A stretch of 64,000 nucleotides of DNA from Chitinophagaceae bacterium (lineage in GTDB: Bacteria > Bacteroidota > Bacteroidia > Chitinophagales > Chitinophagaceae), in assembly GCA_017307755.1 (NCBI GenBank), contig JAFKGQ010000003.1:248001-312000 (forward strand), written 5' to 3'. The translations under genes and the position numbers were made by a program. The first letter of the stretch is position 1; each line of letters begins with the position of its first letter. The notes under the pieces were generated by a model. The model did not search any database. It had not been told where the DNA came from and saw nothing but the letters and a program-made list of their open reading frames with translations. Below are positions 42,668 to 51,911 of the stretch, one piece after another.

Positions 42668-45600
42668 TTACATATTGCGACGATACTGTCCGCCAACTTC
42701 ATAAAGGGCATGGGTGATCTCGCCAAGGCTGCAATATTTTACAGTTTCCATCAATTCGGCAAACAGGTTGCCATTGGCTACAGCCACCTCTTTCAGTCTG
42801 TTCAACATCCTTTCGCTGAGAGCCTCATTTCTTTTGCGGAAGGCAAGGAGGTTGTGGATCTGCTGGTCTTTTTCTTCCGTGGTGCTCCGGATGACCTCTC
42901 CCGGCAGTACGGTGGGGGACCCTTTTTTATTCAGAAAAGTGTTGACGCCAACGATAGGCAGCTCGCCACTATGCTTCAGGCTTTCGTAATAGAGACTTTC
43001 TTCCTGTATTTTGTTCCGCTGATACATACGCTCCATGGCGCCCAGTACGCCACCTCTGTCTGTCAGCCTGTCGAATTCCTTCATGACAGCCTCTTCCACC
43101 AGGTCCGTCAATTCTTCCAGGGCAAAACTGCCTTGTGTGAAATTCTCCGTCCGGGCGCTGCCCAGCTCACGGTTGATGATCAGCTGGATGGCCATCGCCC
43201 TGCGCACGCTTTCCTCCGTCGGCGTCGTGATGGCCTCATCGTAGGCATTGGTGTGCAGCGAATTGCAGTTGTCATAAATGGCGTAGAGGGCCTGCAGGGT
43301 AGTGCGTATATCGTTGAAGTCGATCTCCTGGGCGTGCAGGCTCCTACCGCTGGTCTGTATATGATATTTTAATTTCTGGCTCCGGCTGTTGCCTTTGTAT
43401 TGATGCTTGATGGCCTTGGCCCAGATGCGTCTTGCCACCCGGCCGATGACGCTGTATTCGGGATCCATCCCATTGCTGAAAAAGAATGAGAGATTGGGAG
43501 CAAAATCATCGATATTCATGCCCCTGGAGAGATAGTACTCCACGTAGGTGAAGCCGTTGGCCAGGGTAAAGGCTAACTGGGTAATGGGGTTGGCGCCGGC
43601 CTCCGCAATGTGATAGCCGCTGATGGACACGCTGTAGAAATTACGTACGTCCTGTTCAATAAAATAGGCCTGTACATCACCCATCAATCTCAGCGCGAAT
43701 TCCGTGCTGAAGATGCAGGTATTCTGCGCCTGGTCTTCTTTGAGGATATCGGCCTGTACGGTGCCTCTCACCTGGGACAGCGCCACTTTTTTTATTTTGT
43801 CATAAATCTCCCGGGGTAGCACTTCATCGCCGCTGAGCCCTAATAATTTTAATCCCAGCCCGTCATTTCCTTCGGGGAGACGGCCCGGATGGGAAGGATT
43901 GTAATACGTCGGTCTGCCGGAGCGGTTATATTTGTTTTGAATGATAAGTTCTGTCTTATCCCATTCGCCGGCGCCGTCCAGATATTTTTCACATTGCTGA
44001 TCGATGGCTGCATTCATAAAAAATGCCAGCAGGATGGGGGCCGGTCCGTTGATGGTCATGCTCACCGACGTGCGGGGATCGCAAAGGTCGAAACCGCTGT
44101 ACAATTTTTTTGCATCGTCCACAGTAGCGACGCTCACGCCGGAATTGCCCACCTTGCCATAGATGTCCGGACGGGGGTCGGGGTCTTCACCGTACAAAGT
44201 GACGGAGTCAAAAGCGGTACTGAGACGTTTAGCCGGCTGACCCGTGGAAACGTAGTGGAATCGTTTGTTGGTCCTTTCAGGGCTACCTTCTCCCGCAAAC
44301 ATCCGGGTCGGGTCCTCTTCAGCTCTTTTCAATGGGAAACTGCCGGCTGTAAAAGGATATTTCCCCGGGAAGTTCTCCTGGAGCCTCCACCGCAGGATAT
44401 CGCCCCAATCGTGGTACCGTGGCACAGCGACCCTGGGTATTTTGAGATGGGAGAGAGATTCCGTGTACAGTGGTTGCCGGATGACCTTTCCCCTTACATC
44501 GTACTCAAAGAAATCTTTTTGATAGCGGGCCCTTGTGCCCTCCCATTCGTCGATGAGCTTTTTGCAGACCGGGAAAAGCTGTTTTTCGAGTTTGGACTTT
44601 TGCTCCTCCAAAGGCGCGGCTGCCGGAGATCCTTCAGGAAGGTCTTTCAGCACACCCGCCAGATTGTAAAGTTTTGTGGCGATGGCGCTTTGTTCTTCCG
44701 TCAACTGATTGTATTCCCTCACCTGCCCGCTGATCTCGGAAAGGTAGCGTACCCTAGAGGGTGGTATGATAGTAGATTGCGTGGTGGTGTCCTGCAGATG
44801 AGCATGCTGTTCGACAGGCTCGAACTTCCCCGCGTTCTTTTCGCCCACCAGCGCCATCAATTTTTCAAAAAGCTCGTTGATGCCGGCGTCATTGAATTGC
44901 GAGGCAATAGTACCTATGACGGGAAGCTCAGCGTCTTTCGCATTCCACAGCCCATGATTTCTTTTGTACTGTTTTCGTATATCGTGAAGAGCATCCTTAG
45001 CTCCGGCCTTGTCAAATTTATTGAGTACTACCAGGTTGGCATAATCCAGCATATTGATCTTCTCCAACTGGGAGGCCGCCCCGTATTCCGGGGTCATCAC
45101 GTAGATGCTCAGGTCGGCGTGATCGAGGATGCTGGCATCGCTCTGGCCTACCCCGGCAGATTCCAGGATGATGAGGTCATAGCTGGCCGTCTTGCAGATG
45201 TCGATGGCTTCCTGTACGTGGTCGCTCAGCGCCTTGTCGCTGTCCCGGGTCGCCAGGCTGCGCATATAGCAACGGGGGCCGGCAACCGCATTCATACGGA
45301 TCCTGTCTCCCAATAAGGCGCCGCCTGTCTTTTTTTTCGAAGGGTCGACTGAAATGATGGCAATGGTCTTATCGGTAAAATTATTGAGATAGCGTCGTAC
45401 CAACTCGTCCGTAACGGAGGACTTGCCGGCGCCGCCTGTCCCGGTGATACCGACGACAAGTGGTAGATCTGCCGGAATTGGCCGGTTTTTTGACTGGTTC
45501 TCAGGGATTGGGTTAAGCTTGTTTTGTGTTCCATTTTCGGCATTGGAGATAGCCCTTGCGATCTTCCTTATGTCTTTCCATTCACCGCCCAGCTTCAGTA

Positions 45601-46057
45601 CGCCCTTGAAATGGTTGGGATTTCCATTGAGGGGGAAGTCGCATTGTTTTATTACGTCCTCTATCATTCCTTCCAGACCCATGTGACGGCCGTCATCAGG
45701 GGAGTAGATGCGGGTGATGCCATATTGATGGAGTTCATGGATCTCCTGGGGAAGAATGGTACCCCCTCCGCCGCCAAAGATCCGGATATGTCCGCAGCCG
45801 TTGTCATCCAGCAGATCTTTCATGTATTTGAAGAATTCCAGATGGCCGCCCTGGTAGGAGGTGATGGCGATGCCCTGGACGTCCTCCTCGATGGCGCATT
45901 CCACTATCTCTGCCACAGAACGGTTGTGTCCCAGGTGGATGATCTCTGCTCCTTTTGATTGCAGCAGACGCCGCATGATATTGATAGCGGCGTCGTGACC
46001 GTCGAACAGGGCTGCGGCCGTAACAATGCGTACTTTATGTAAAGGAGTGTAACTCAT
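42668..46057 (-). CDS. icmF: Fused isobutyryl-CoA mutase (IcmF)
   Basis: A 1129-residue coenzyme-B12 enzyme combining three parts in the IcmF order: N-terminal cobalamin-binding domain (D19-G-H21 motif, about 10-140), a MeaB-like G-protein chaperone with P-loop [12 protein letters not shown] (203-214), and the mutase barrel (about 540-1129). It interconverts isobutyryl-CoA and n-butyryl-CoA. In methylmalonyl-CoA mutase, Tyr and Arg bind the substrate carboxylate; here the matching positions are F587 (RMFAGEG) and Q778 (QAQNTCIF), which fits the IcmF type. No separate MeaB or small subunit is nearby or needed. A palindrome lies in its upstream region. Confidence 0.95.
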   Translation of the reverse strand: MSYTPLHKVRIVTAAALFDGHDAAINIMRRLLQSKGAEIIHLGHNRSVAEIVECAIEEDVQGIAITSYQGGHLEFFKYMKDLLDDNGCGHIRIFGGGGGTILPQEIHELHQYGITRIYSPDDGRHMGLEGMIEDVIKQCDFPLNGNPNHFKGVLKLGGEWKDIRKIARAISNAENGTQNKLNPIPENQSKNRPIPADLPLVVGITGTGGAGKSSVTDELVRRYLNNFTDKTIAIISVDPSKKKTGGALLGDRIRMNAVAGPRCYMRSLATRDSDKALSDHVQEAIDICKTASYDLIILESAGVGQSDASILDHADLSIYVMTPEYGAASQLEKINMLDYANLVVLNKFDKAGAKDALHDIRKQYKRNHGLWNAKDAELPVIGTIASQFNDAGINELFEKLMALVGEKNAGKFEPVEQHAHLQDTTTQSTIIPPSRVRYLSEISGQVREYNQLTEEQSAIATKLYNLAGVLKDLPEGSPAAAPLEEQKSKLEKQLFPVCKKLIDEWEGTRARYQKDFFEYDVRGKVIRQPLYTESLSHLKIPRVAVPRYHDWGDILRWRLQENFPGKYPFTAGSFPLKRAEEDPTRMFAGEGSPERTNKRFHYVSTGQPAKRLSTAFDSVTLYGEDPDPRPDIYGKVGNSGVSVATVDDAKKLYSGFDLCDPRTSVSMTINGPAPILLAFFMNAAIDQQCEKYLDGAGEWDKTELIIQNKYNRSGRPTYYNPSHPGRLPEGNDGLGLKLLGLSGDEVLPREIYDKIKKVALSQVRGTVQADILKEDQAQNTCIFSTEFALRLMGDVQAYFIEQDVRNFYSVSISGYHIAEAGANPITQLAFTLANGFTYVEYYLSRGMNIDDFAPNLSFFFSNGMDPEYSVIGRVARRIWAKAIKHQYKGNSRSQKLKYHIQTSGRSLHAQEIDFNDIRTTLQALYAIYDNCNSLHTNAYDEAITTPTEESVRRAMAIQLIINRELGSARTENFTQGSFALEELTDLVEEAVMKEFDRLTDRGGVLGAMERMYQRNKIQEESLYYESLKHSGELPIVGVNTFLNKKGSPTVLPGEVIRSTTEEKDQQIHNLLAFRKRNEALSERMLNRLKEVAVANGNLFAELMETVKYCSLGEITHALYEVGGQYRRNM

Positions 46058-46093
46058 GGCATTAATGTTTGGCAGACAGACAAAATTAAATTA

Positions 46094-46119
46094 AAAAAAC
46101 TAATGACTGTTAGTTTTTT
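46094..46119. promoter_or_regulatory. Perfect 10-bp inverted repeat upstream of icmF
   Basis: AAAAAACTAA and TTAGTTTTTT are exact reverse complements around a 6-base centre. The repeat lies 36 bases before the icmF start and 69 bases before the divergent gene at 46189. Its size and symmetry fit a TetR-type operator; no TetR gene is in the window. A bidirectional terminator is less likely given its place between two start codons. Confidence 0.5.
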
Positions 46120-46188
46120 GGGCGGTCGATCTGCAAACTTTTTTCTTGATTTAATAAAATTCCCTAATTTGGGTTGCGTAAAGCATAC

Positions 46189-46761
46189 ATGAAGAGGATT
46201 GCTGCTATACTGCTAATGGGGATATTGTTCTTCAACTGGTACGGCTACAAGCTGTTGTCTTTCTATTTGGAAGACAGGGCCGACCGCAGACTGGAGGCAA
46301 GTCTGGACAAGGACCGCTACGATGAGTCCCAGCTGATCTCTATTAAAGTCCCTTCATCCCATCTCTCTTATTACAATAGCAATACCCAATTCGAGCGCGT
46401 GGATGGCCAGATCGAGGTGAAAGGCATACAATATAAATATGTCAAGCGCCGTCTTTATAATGACTCGTTGGAGCTGTTGTGTATCCCCAATCACGACGCC
46501 ATGAAGTTACAAACGGCGCGTAATCAATTCTTCCAGCTGGTGAACGATATCCAGCAACACAATGGACACAGTAAGAAGTCCGACACCCATCATACAACAA
46601 AGAGCTTCTTTCCTACTGATTATGAAGCGATACATGGACTGACAATCGAACAGCTTTATACTGTTATCAACATGCCCATGGAACAAGGGCAGGCTTCTTC
46701 TCTCACTACTTCCTATCATTTAACGGCAGAACAACCTCCCGACCTTCTCTCCTGCTGCTAA
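46189..46761 (+). CDS. Hypothetical protein with N-terminal membrane anchor
   Basis: A 190-residue protein starting at MKRIAAILLMGILFFNWYGY. One N-terminal membrane helix is followed by an extracytoplasmic domain with the blocks YDESQLISIKVP, FERVDGQIEVKGIQYKYVKRR and SLELLCIPN. I recall similar proteins upstream of TonB-receptor and metal-related genes in Bacteroidota, but without defined function. A histidine-rich stretch (QQHNGHSKKSDTHHT) could bind metal. It is the first gene of the plus-strand locus with the haloperoxidase-like proteins. Confidence 0.75.
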   Translation: MKRIAAILLMGILFFNWYGYKLLSFYLEDRADRRLEASLDKDRYDESQLISIKVPSSHLSYYNSNTQFERVDGQIEVKGIQYKYVKRRLYNDSLELLCIPNHDAMKLQTARNQFFQLVNDIQQHNGHSKKSDTHHTTKSFFPTDYEAIHGLTIEQLYTVINMPMEQGQASSLTTSYHLTAEQPPDLLSCC

Positions 46762-46866
46762 TCATGCATGCCTTGCGCACGATGTGCAAGGATCATTGAA
46801 CGGTTTGCCCGTTCAAATCCGCGCTTAAACCTATGCGTGGATGTCCCTGGTGTTTAAAAATTAAAT

Positions 46867-48195
46867 ATGTATAGATCTCTGGTCGTCGCCTGTTTGTTGA
46901 CGGGCTTAGTAGCATGTAATAGCAAAAAGGACTACGACGTCGTCTTTAAGGACCCTAACCTGTATTGCGCCACCGTTTATCAGTTGAATACGGTGGTGAT
47001 GGGAAATAATTTTTCTCCCATCGTGGCTTCCCGTAACTATCTCTATGCCAATGTAGCCGCCTATGAAGTGATAGCAGGCGGTTACCCCGACCAGTATTTT
47101 TCGCTGGCAGGCCAGGTTAATGGATTAAAGCCCGTTGCCAAACCTGCGGCCGGCAAGCCCATCAATGTTGAATTTGCAGCGCTGCTGGCTTTCTGTAAAC
47201 TGGGGGAAGCCGTCACCTTTCCCGCCGGCAGCATGAAGGAGTATGTGGACAGTCTGAAAAAACTGGCAACGGACCACGGCATGCCTAACGACATGTTCTC
47301 CAATTCCCTTGCCTATGCGGACACAGTGTCTGCCGCTATTATGAGATGGAGCCGTAAGGACAATTACCTGGAAACCCGTGGTGCGCCGGAATATACCGTT
47401 ATGGACTCCCCGGGCCGCTGGATACCTACCCCGCCTGCCTATACGTCCGCTATGGAACCGCATTGGAATACCATCCGCCCCGCCGTGATGGCCAGCGCTT
47501 CCCAGTTCACGCCTCCTCCGCCCTATCCTTTTAATGTGACGGATAAGAAAAGCGATTATTATAAAGAGATGATGAGCATCAAAAATGCGGTGGATAGTCT
47601 GACAGAAGAGCAGGCGCACATTGCTGACTTTTGGGACGACAATCCCTTTAAACTGAATGTGTCCGGTCACCTTATGTTCGGCACCAAGAAATTTTCTCCT
47701 CCAGGTCATTGGATGAGCATTGTGGGGATCGCAGCCAAAAAAGCAAAAACCGACGTGCCCACCACGGTCTGTGCCTACGCAAAGACAGCCATCGCTCTTT
47801 TTGATGCTTTTATAGAATGCTGGGATGAAAAATACCGGCACAATACCATGCGGCCGGAGACGGCGATCAATAAATATGTCGACCCCAACTGGCGTCCACA
47901 TCTCCAGACCCCGCCCTTCCCGGAGTATACCTGCGGACATTCCACCTGTTCTTCCGCTGCTGCTGAGGCGCTCACCAGCGTGTTTGGAGACAATTTCAGC
48001 TATACGGATACGACAGAGCTGGAGTTCGGCATCAAAAGCCGGAGTTTTCCTTCTTTCCGGGCTGCGGCAGAGGAGAACAACTGGGCCCGGTTTTACGGTG
48101 GGATCCATTTCCATCACTCCTGCATTGTGAGTACAGAGTACGGAAGGAAAGTAGGCCAGCTGGTGGTGGAAAAATTAAAAATGAAAAAAGAATAA
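46867..48195 (+). CDS. PAP2/vanadium haloperoxidase-like lipoprotein, divergent copy
   Basis: A 442-residue lipoprotein (lipobox LVAC, Cys17). The catalytic signatures of the PAP2/vanadium-haloperoxidase superfamily are present: K-x6-R-P in KYRHNTMRPE, the GH of the second motif in TCGHSTCS, and R-x5-H in RFYGGIHFHHS. The Asp normally three residues after that His is Ser, so the His-Asp relay is changed. The enzyme would act in the periplasm or at the outer membrane on phosphate esters, or with vanadate as an oxidant; which one is not decidable. It starts a tight run of four further genes. Confidence 0.85.
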   Translation: MYRSLVVACLLTGLVACNSKKDYDVVFKDPNLYCATVYQLNTVVMGNNFSPIVASRNYLYANVAAYEVIAGGYPDQYFSLAGQVNGLKPVAKPAAGKPINVEFAALLAFCKLGEAVTFPAGSMKEYVDSLKKLATDHGMPNDMFSNSLAYADTVSAAIMRWSRKDNYLETRGAPEYTVMDSPGRWIPTPPAYTSAMEPHWNTIRPAVMASASQFTPPPPYPFNVTDKKSDYYKEMMSIKNAVDSLTEEQAHIADFWDDNPFKLNVSGHLMFGTKKFSPPGHWMSIVGIAAKKAKTDVPTTVCAYAKTAIALFDAFIECWDEKYRHNTMRPETAINKYVDPNWRPHLQTPPFPEYTCGHSTCSSAAAEALTSVFGDNFSYTDTTELEFGIKSRSFPSFRAAAEENNWARFYGGIHFHHSCIVSTEYGRKVGQLVVEKLKMKKE

Positions 48196-48228
48196 GCAGA
48201 TTATAAAAAAACCAAAACTAAACTAAGA

Positions 48229-49317
48229 ATGAGAAAAGTATTTTTATCGATGCTGATCCTGCTGCTGACGATGACGGCTGCTCAAAAGACGGAGGCGCAG
48301 GGCTGTGTGGCCATTAAAAGCGTAGGAGGGTTCTGCTCGGCCGGAGGGGAAGGGCATATGGATACGGCCAGCAAATGGCAGTTCAGCGCCAACAACCGTT
48401 ATTTCAAATCCTTCCGGCATTTTGTCGGTACGGACGAACAGAAACAACGGATGGCCAATCAAACGGAAGTGATCAATCACCAGTATACCCTTGACCTGGC
48501 GCTGTACCGTATATTGAATCCCCGCTGGTCCGTGATGCTGGACATGCCTATCGAGGCCAATACCCGATCATCCCTTTATGAACACAGCAACCTGGGGCGT
48601 TTTCAAACACATTCCTTTGGTGTCGGCGATATTCGCCTGGCCGTCTATAGCTGGATACTCGACCCCGTAAAGATGCCGAAGGGCAACGTACAGGTGGGAT
48701 TGGGTATCAAACTGCCTACCGGCAACTACAACTACATGGACTATTTCCGTCTCACCGACAGTACCAAGAGACTGGGACCTGTGGATCAATCCATCCAATT
48801 GGGCGATGGCGGTACGGGCATAACCCTGGAGTTAAACGCCTTTTATAACTTTTCTTCCGCTGTCAGCGTTTACGGCAATTTCTTTTATCTCAGCAATCCC
48901 CGCGAGGTCAACGGTACATCCACTGCCCGTGGCGGCACGGCATCCGCCAGTGCTGTAAAGAATGGCAGCGACGTTATGAGCGTGCCGGATCAATGGATGG
49001 CCAGGGCCGGCGTCAATGTCGCGGTAGACCGTTTTGTTATTTCCGCAGGCGCCAGAGAGGAATGTCTGCCTGTACACGACCTGGTGGGCGGGAGCAATGG
49101 GTTTAGAAGACCGGGGTATATCATCTCCGTTGAACCTGGGGTTACATATAATTTGAAGAAGATGTCATTCTATGCTTTTGTTCCTGTTGCAGTGGTGCGC
49201 AATCGTACCCAAAGTGTTCCGGATAAGATAAGCACCAGTCTGACGGGAAAGACGGCCCATGGTGACGCAGCCTTTGCCGATTATGCCGTAAATATTGGTG
49301 TCAATTTCAGGTTTTAA
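48229..49317 (+). CDS. Outer-membrane transporter-like protein 1
   Basis: A 362-residue exported protein with signal peptide (RKVFLSMLILLLTMTAA) and a Cys pair near the mature N-terminus (QGCVAIKSVGGFCS). The remainder alternates as beta strands (WQFSANNRYFKSFRHF, VQVGLGIKLPTG, VNIGVNFRF) typical of barrels annotated as transporters of the aromatic-compound (MetA-like) type. It sits 33 bases after the first PAP2-type gene and 11 bases before a second barrel gene. Substrate unknown. Confidence 0.78.
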   Translation: MRKVFLSMLILLLTMTAAQKTEAQGCVAIKSVGGFCSAGGEGHMDTASKWQFSANNRYFKSFRHFVGTDEQKQRMANQTEVINHQYTLDLALYRILNPRWSVMLDMPIEANTRSSLYEHSNLGRFQTHSFGVGDIRLAVYSWILDPVKMPKGNVQVGLGIKLPTGNYNYMDYFRLTDSTKRLGPVDQSIQLGDGGTGITLELNAFYNFSSAVSVYGNFFYLSNPREVNGTSTARGGTASASAVKNGSDVMSVPDQWMARAGVNVAVDRFVISAGAREECLPVHDLVGGSNGFRRPGYIISVEPGVTYNLKKMSFYAFVPVAVVRNRTQSVPDKISTSLTGKTAHGDAAFADYAVNIGVNFRF

Positions 49318-49328
49318 AAAGGCAATGA

Positions 49329-50270
49329 ATGTATATGCAACAAAAATATTTTATAAGATTGACTACTCTGATGGGTATGCTGCTGCTGCAGATGTCCATC
49401 CTGCGGGCACAAACGGACGAAGACGCCATCATGATGACAAAGAAGAACTTTTGTCTTGGCGGCACCTATATGCACAGCAGCTGGGATCATTACTGGGAAG
49501 GGACTTTTAAGCGTAATAACCAGAACATCGGCACCATGTCCACACAAATGATCGGGCTGATGGGTACTTACGGGGTTAGCAAAAAGTTTAATGTAATATT
49601 CAATGTGCCGTATGTGTGGACCCATGTTACGAGGGGTACGCTGCACGACCAGCATGGCGTTCAGGACCTTACTGTCTGGCTGAAATGGCTGGCGCTGGAG
49701 CAGAACGTCGGTGGCGGCGTGCTGTCGCTATATGCCATGGGAGGCGGATCTATTCCCCTGACAAATTATATCGCGGATTATCTGCCCCTTGCTATCGGGC
49801 TGCAGAGCAAAACACTCTCCGGCAGGCTGATGGTGGATTACCAGTTGGGGAAATTCTTTGCGACCTTGTCGGGTTCCTATACCTGGCGGGATAATATCAA
49901 GATCGACAGACCATCTTATTATACCACGGAACTGCATAATACCAATGAAGTGGATATGCCGGATATGACCCTTTTCAATTTCAGGACGGGCTATCGCAGC
50001 GAACGCTGGATACTGGAAGCCGTGGCGACAAAAATGACAACCATCGGCGGATTTGATATCCGTAAGAACGATATGCCCTTTCCCAGCAACAAGATGAATG
50101 CCACCATGGTGGGCGCCCATTTCAAATACAACTTTTCAAAGCCGGAAGGGCTTTCATTGACGGGCGGCGGCAGCTATACTGTTGCCGGCAGGAATGTCGG
50201 ACAGTCGACCAATTTCGACATCGGCATCTTTTATATCCTGGATTTCTCTCCAAAAAAGAAAAAGAAATAA
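49329..50270 (+). CDS. Outer-membrane transporter-like protein 2
   Basis: A 313-residue protein with signal peptide (FIRLTTLMGMLLLQMSILRAQ) followed by repeated beta strands and a terminal strand FDIGIFYILDF before a lysine-rich tail. Although only distantly similar to the preceding barrel, it has the same overall build and family resemblance (strand block YGVSKKFNVIFNVPYV). A start at 49329 or 49335 is possible. It ends 2 bases before the next gene, so the two are translationally linked. Confidence 0.78.
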   Translation: MYMQQKYFIRLTTLMGMLLLQMSILRAQTDEDAIMMTKKNFCLGGTYMHSSWDHYWEGTFKRNNQNIGTMSTQMIGLMGTYGVSKKFNVIFNVPYVWTHVTRGTLHDQHGVQDLTVWLKWLALEQNVGGGVLSLYAMGGGSIPLTNYIADYLPLAIGLQSKTLSGRLMVDYQLGKFFATLSGSYTWRDNIKIDRPSYYTTELHNTNEVDMPDMTLFNFRTGYRSERWILEAVATKMTTIGGFDIRKNDMPFPSNKMNATMVGAHFKYNFSKPEGLSLTGGGSYTVAGRNVGQSTNFDIGIFYILDFSPKKKKK

Positions 50271-50272
50271 TT

Positions 50273-51814
50273 ATGCGTAGTAAGATATTGATACCTGTAT
50301 TGGTTACCTGCCTGGCAATGGCCGCCTGTAATAAGGATGTTTCGAACAGCACTGCCAACCTGCCTGCTCTGAACCCTGCGGATCAGGACTTGAATGCCGG
50401 CAGCTGGAAGACTATCCTGCTGTCCCGGCCCGATTCATTTGCAGTGGCTGCTCCCGCAGCCACCAACTCAACGGGCTATGCGGCGGACATCCTGGAGCTG
50501 AAAGGCTATCAACGTAACATGACGGGCGCACAGGCTGCCGCTGTAAAGTACTGGAGTGCCGGGGCCGTATTAAGATGGAATGAGATCATGCGCGAACTGG
50601 TGGCGAAATACAATCTGCCGCCTTATCAGCTGCCAGATGGGACCTATCCTATTCCCAGTGCCGCCAACCCCTTCGCGTACCCCTTATTTCCTTTTGCCAA
50701 CCCTCCTTATGCGGCAAGGGCCTATGGATATGTCGGCGCCGCCCAGTATGACGCGCTGGTGGCCTGCTGGTACTATAAAAAACTCTATAACAGACCAGCT
50801 CCTTACAAAGTGGATTCGACCATCAAGACCTTTGTGCCGAAGACAACCCTGCCTTCCTATCCTTCCGAGGCGGCTGTATTGGCGGGCGTAACGGCTGAGA
50901 TGATGAAGCTGTTATTTCCCGGGGAGATCGGTGCCATCCAACAAAGGCTTCAGGAGGCGGAATTAGCCGCCATCATGTCGGGCGCCGCTACCCGCAGCGA
51001 TATCACCGCCGGAGAGGCGTTAGGCAGACAGGTGGCTCAAATGTTTATCACCCGTGCCCGTGGTGACAATGCCGGAAAGGCCGTTGGTACCCCGACCGAC
51101 TGGAATAATTTAGTCACTAACACGGAAGCGAAGAACCAGGTGCCCTGGCTGAGCCTTGAGACACCGTCGCGTCCTCCTATGCTGCCACTGTTCGGGAGGG
51201 TCAAATGTTTTTTATTTGATTCGGCTACCATGGTGTCCCTGCGTCCCGGCCCGCCTCCTTCCACCGGCAGCGACGAGATGAGATCGGATGTTTCGGAGGT
51301 TTATGCCAAGGTAAAAAACCCTACCCGCGATCAAATGAAGATCGTACAGTTCTGGGCTGATGGGGTAGGAACGTATACACCTCCCGGTCATTGGAATGCC
51401 ATTGCCGCGGAGGATTTTATAAAGAAGAACTGGAGCGAAGTACGATGGGCACGGAATTTTGCTTTGCTGAATTGTGCCGAGATGGATGCAGGCGTCGTCT
51501 GCTGGGATATCAAATATTTTTATTTCAACCCCCGTCCTTCACAAATAAACGGAGATATCAAGACGCTGACGGGTGTGCCGAATTTCCCATCCTATGTATC
51601 CGGGCACTCTATGTTTAGCGGCGCTGCTGCCGCCATCCTTGGACATATCGTTCCGGAGAGGGCTTCCGCTTATATGGCAATGGCGCAGGAAGCCGCTAAT
51701 TCGAGGTTCATCGGCGGTATCCACTATAAAGTGGATTGCGAGGTAGGGTTAACGGTGGGGCAAAATGTAGGTAATTACGCCGTTCAACGTGCAACGCACG
51801 ACGGTGCTGAATAA
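50273..51814 (+). CDS. PAP2/vanadium haloperoxidase-like lipoprotein, canonical copy
   Basis: A 513-residue lipoprotein (lipobox MAAC, Cys19). All three active-site motifs are intact: K-x6-R-P in KYFYFNPRP, SGH in YVSGHSMFS, and S-R-x5-H-x3-D in SRFIGGIHYKVD. This is the full vanadium-haloperoxidase/acid-phosphatase set. Compared with the copy at 46867 it is longer and probably carries the true catalytic activity. It lies in the periplasm or outer-membrane face. A terminator-like hairpin separates it from the TonB receptor. Confidence 0.9.
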   Translation: MRSKILIPVLVTCLAMAACNKDVSNSTANLPALNPADQDLNAGSWKTILLSRPDSFAVAAPAATNSTGYAADILELKGYQRNMTGAQAAAVKYWSAGAVLRWNEIMRELVAKYNLPPYQLPDGTYPIPSAANPFAYPLFPFANPPYAARAYGYVGAAQYDALVACWYYKKLYNRPAPYKVDSTIKTFVPKTTLPSYPSEAAVLAGVTAEMMKLLFPGEIGAIQQRLQEAELAAIMSGAATRSDITAGEALGRQVAQMFITRARGDNAGKAVGTPTDWNNLVTNTEAKNQVPWLSLETPSRPPMLPLFGRVKCFLFDSATMVSLRPGPPPSTGSDEMRSDVSEVYAKVKNPTRDQMKIVQFWADGVGTYTPPGHWNAIAAEDFIKKNWSEVRWARNFALLNCAEMDAGVVCWDIKYFYFNPRPSQINGDIKTLTGVPNFPSYVSGHSMFSGAAAAILGHIVPERASAYMAMAQEAANSRFIGGIHYKVDCEVGLTVGQNVGNYAVQRATHDGAE

Positions 51815-51844
51815 ACGCTTTAATTGGATCATAAGCAAAAGTAA

Positions 51845-51878
51845 AACGCCGCGATTCTTCGTGGGGTTTTTGTTTTTT
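51845..51878 (+). terminator. Imperfect intrinsic terminator before the TonB receptor gene
   Basis: Arms 51845-51854 and 51859-51868 pair over ten positions with one mismatch and one wobble around a 4-base loop, followed by a T-rich run to 51878. It may reduce readthrough from the PAP2 operon into the receptor gene. Confidence 0.6.
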
Positions 51879-51911
51879 CTCCTTCGTTTTTGGAAAAGTA
51901 ACTTCTTTGAC

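Noticed and set aside
43889..45316. 475-codon plus-strand frame inside icmF
   Set aside because: Lies wholly antisense to the mutase gene; no domain or ribosome-binding site is seen.
47125..48117. 330-codon minus-strand frame antisense to the first PAP2-type gene
   Set aside because: Antisense shadow rich in His, Gly and Arg, typical of reversed coding sequence.
51789..51911. N-terminal extension of the TonB receptor
   Set aside because: It crosses the terminator-like hairpin, and the ATG at 51912 gives a proper signal peptide.
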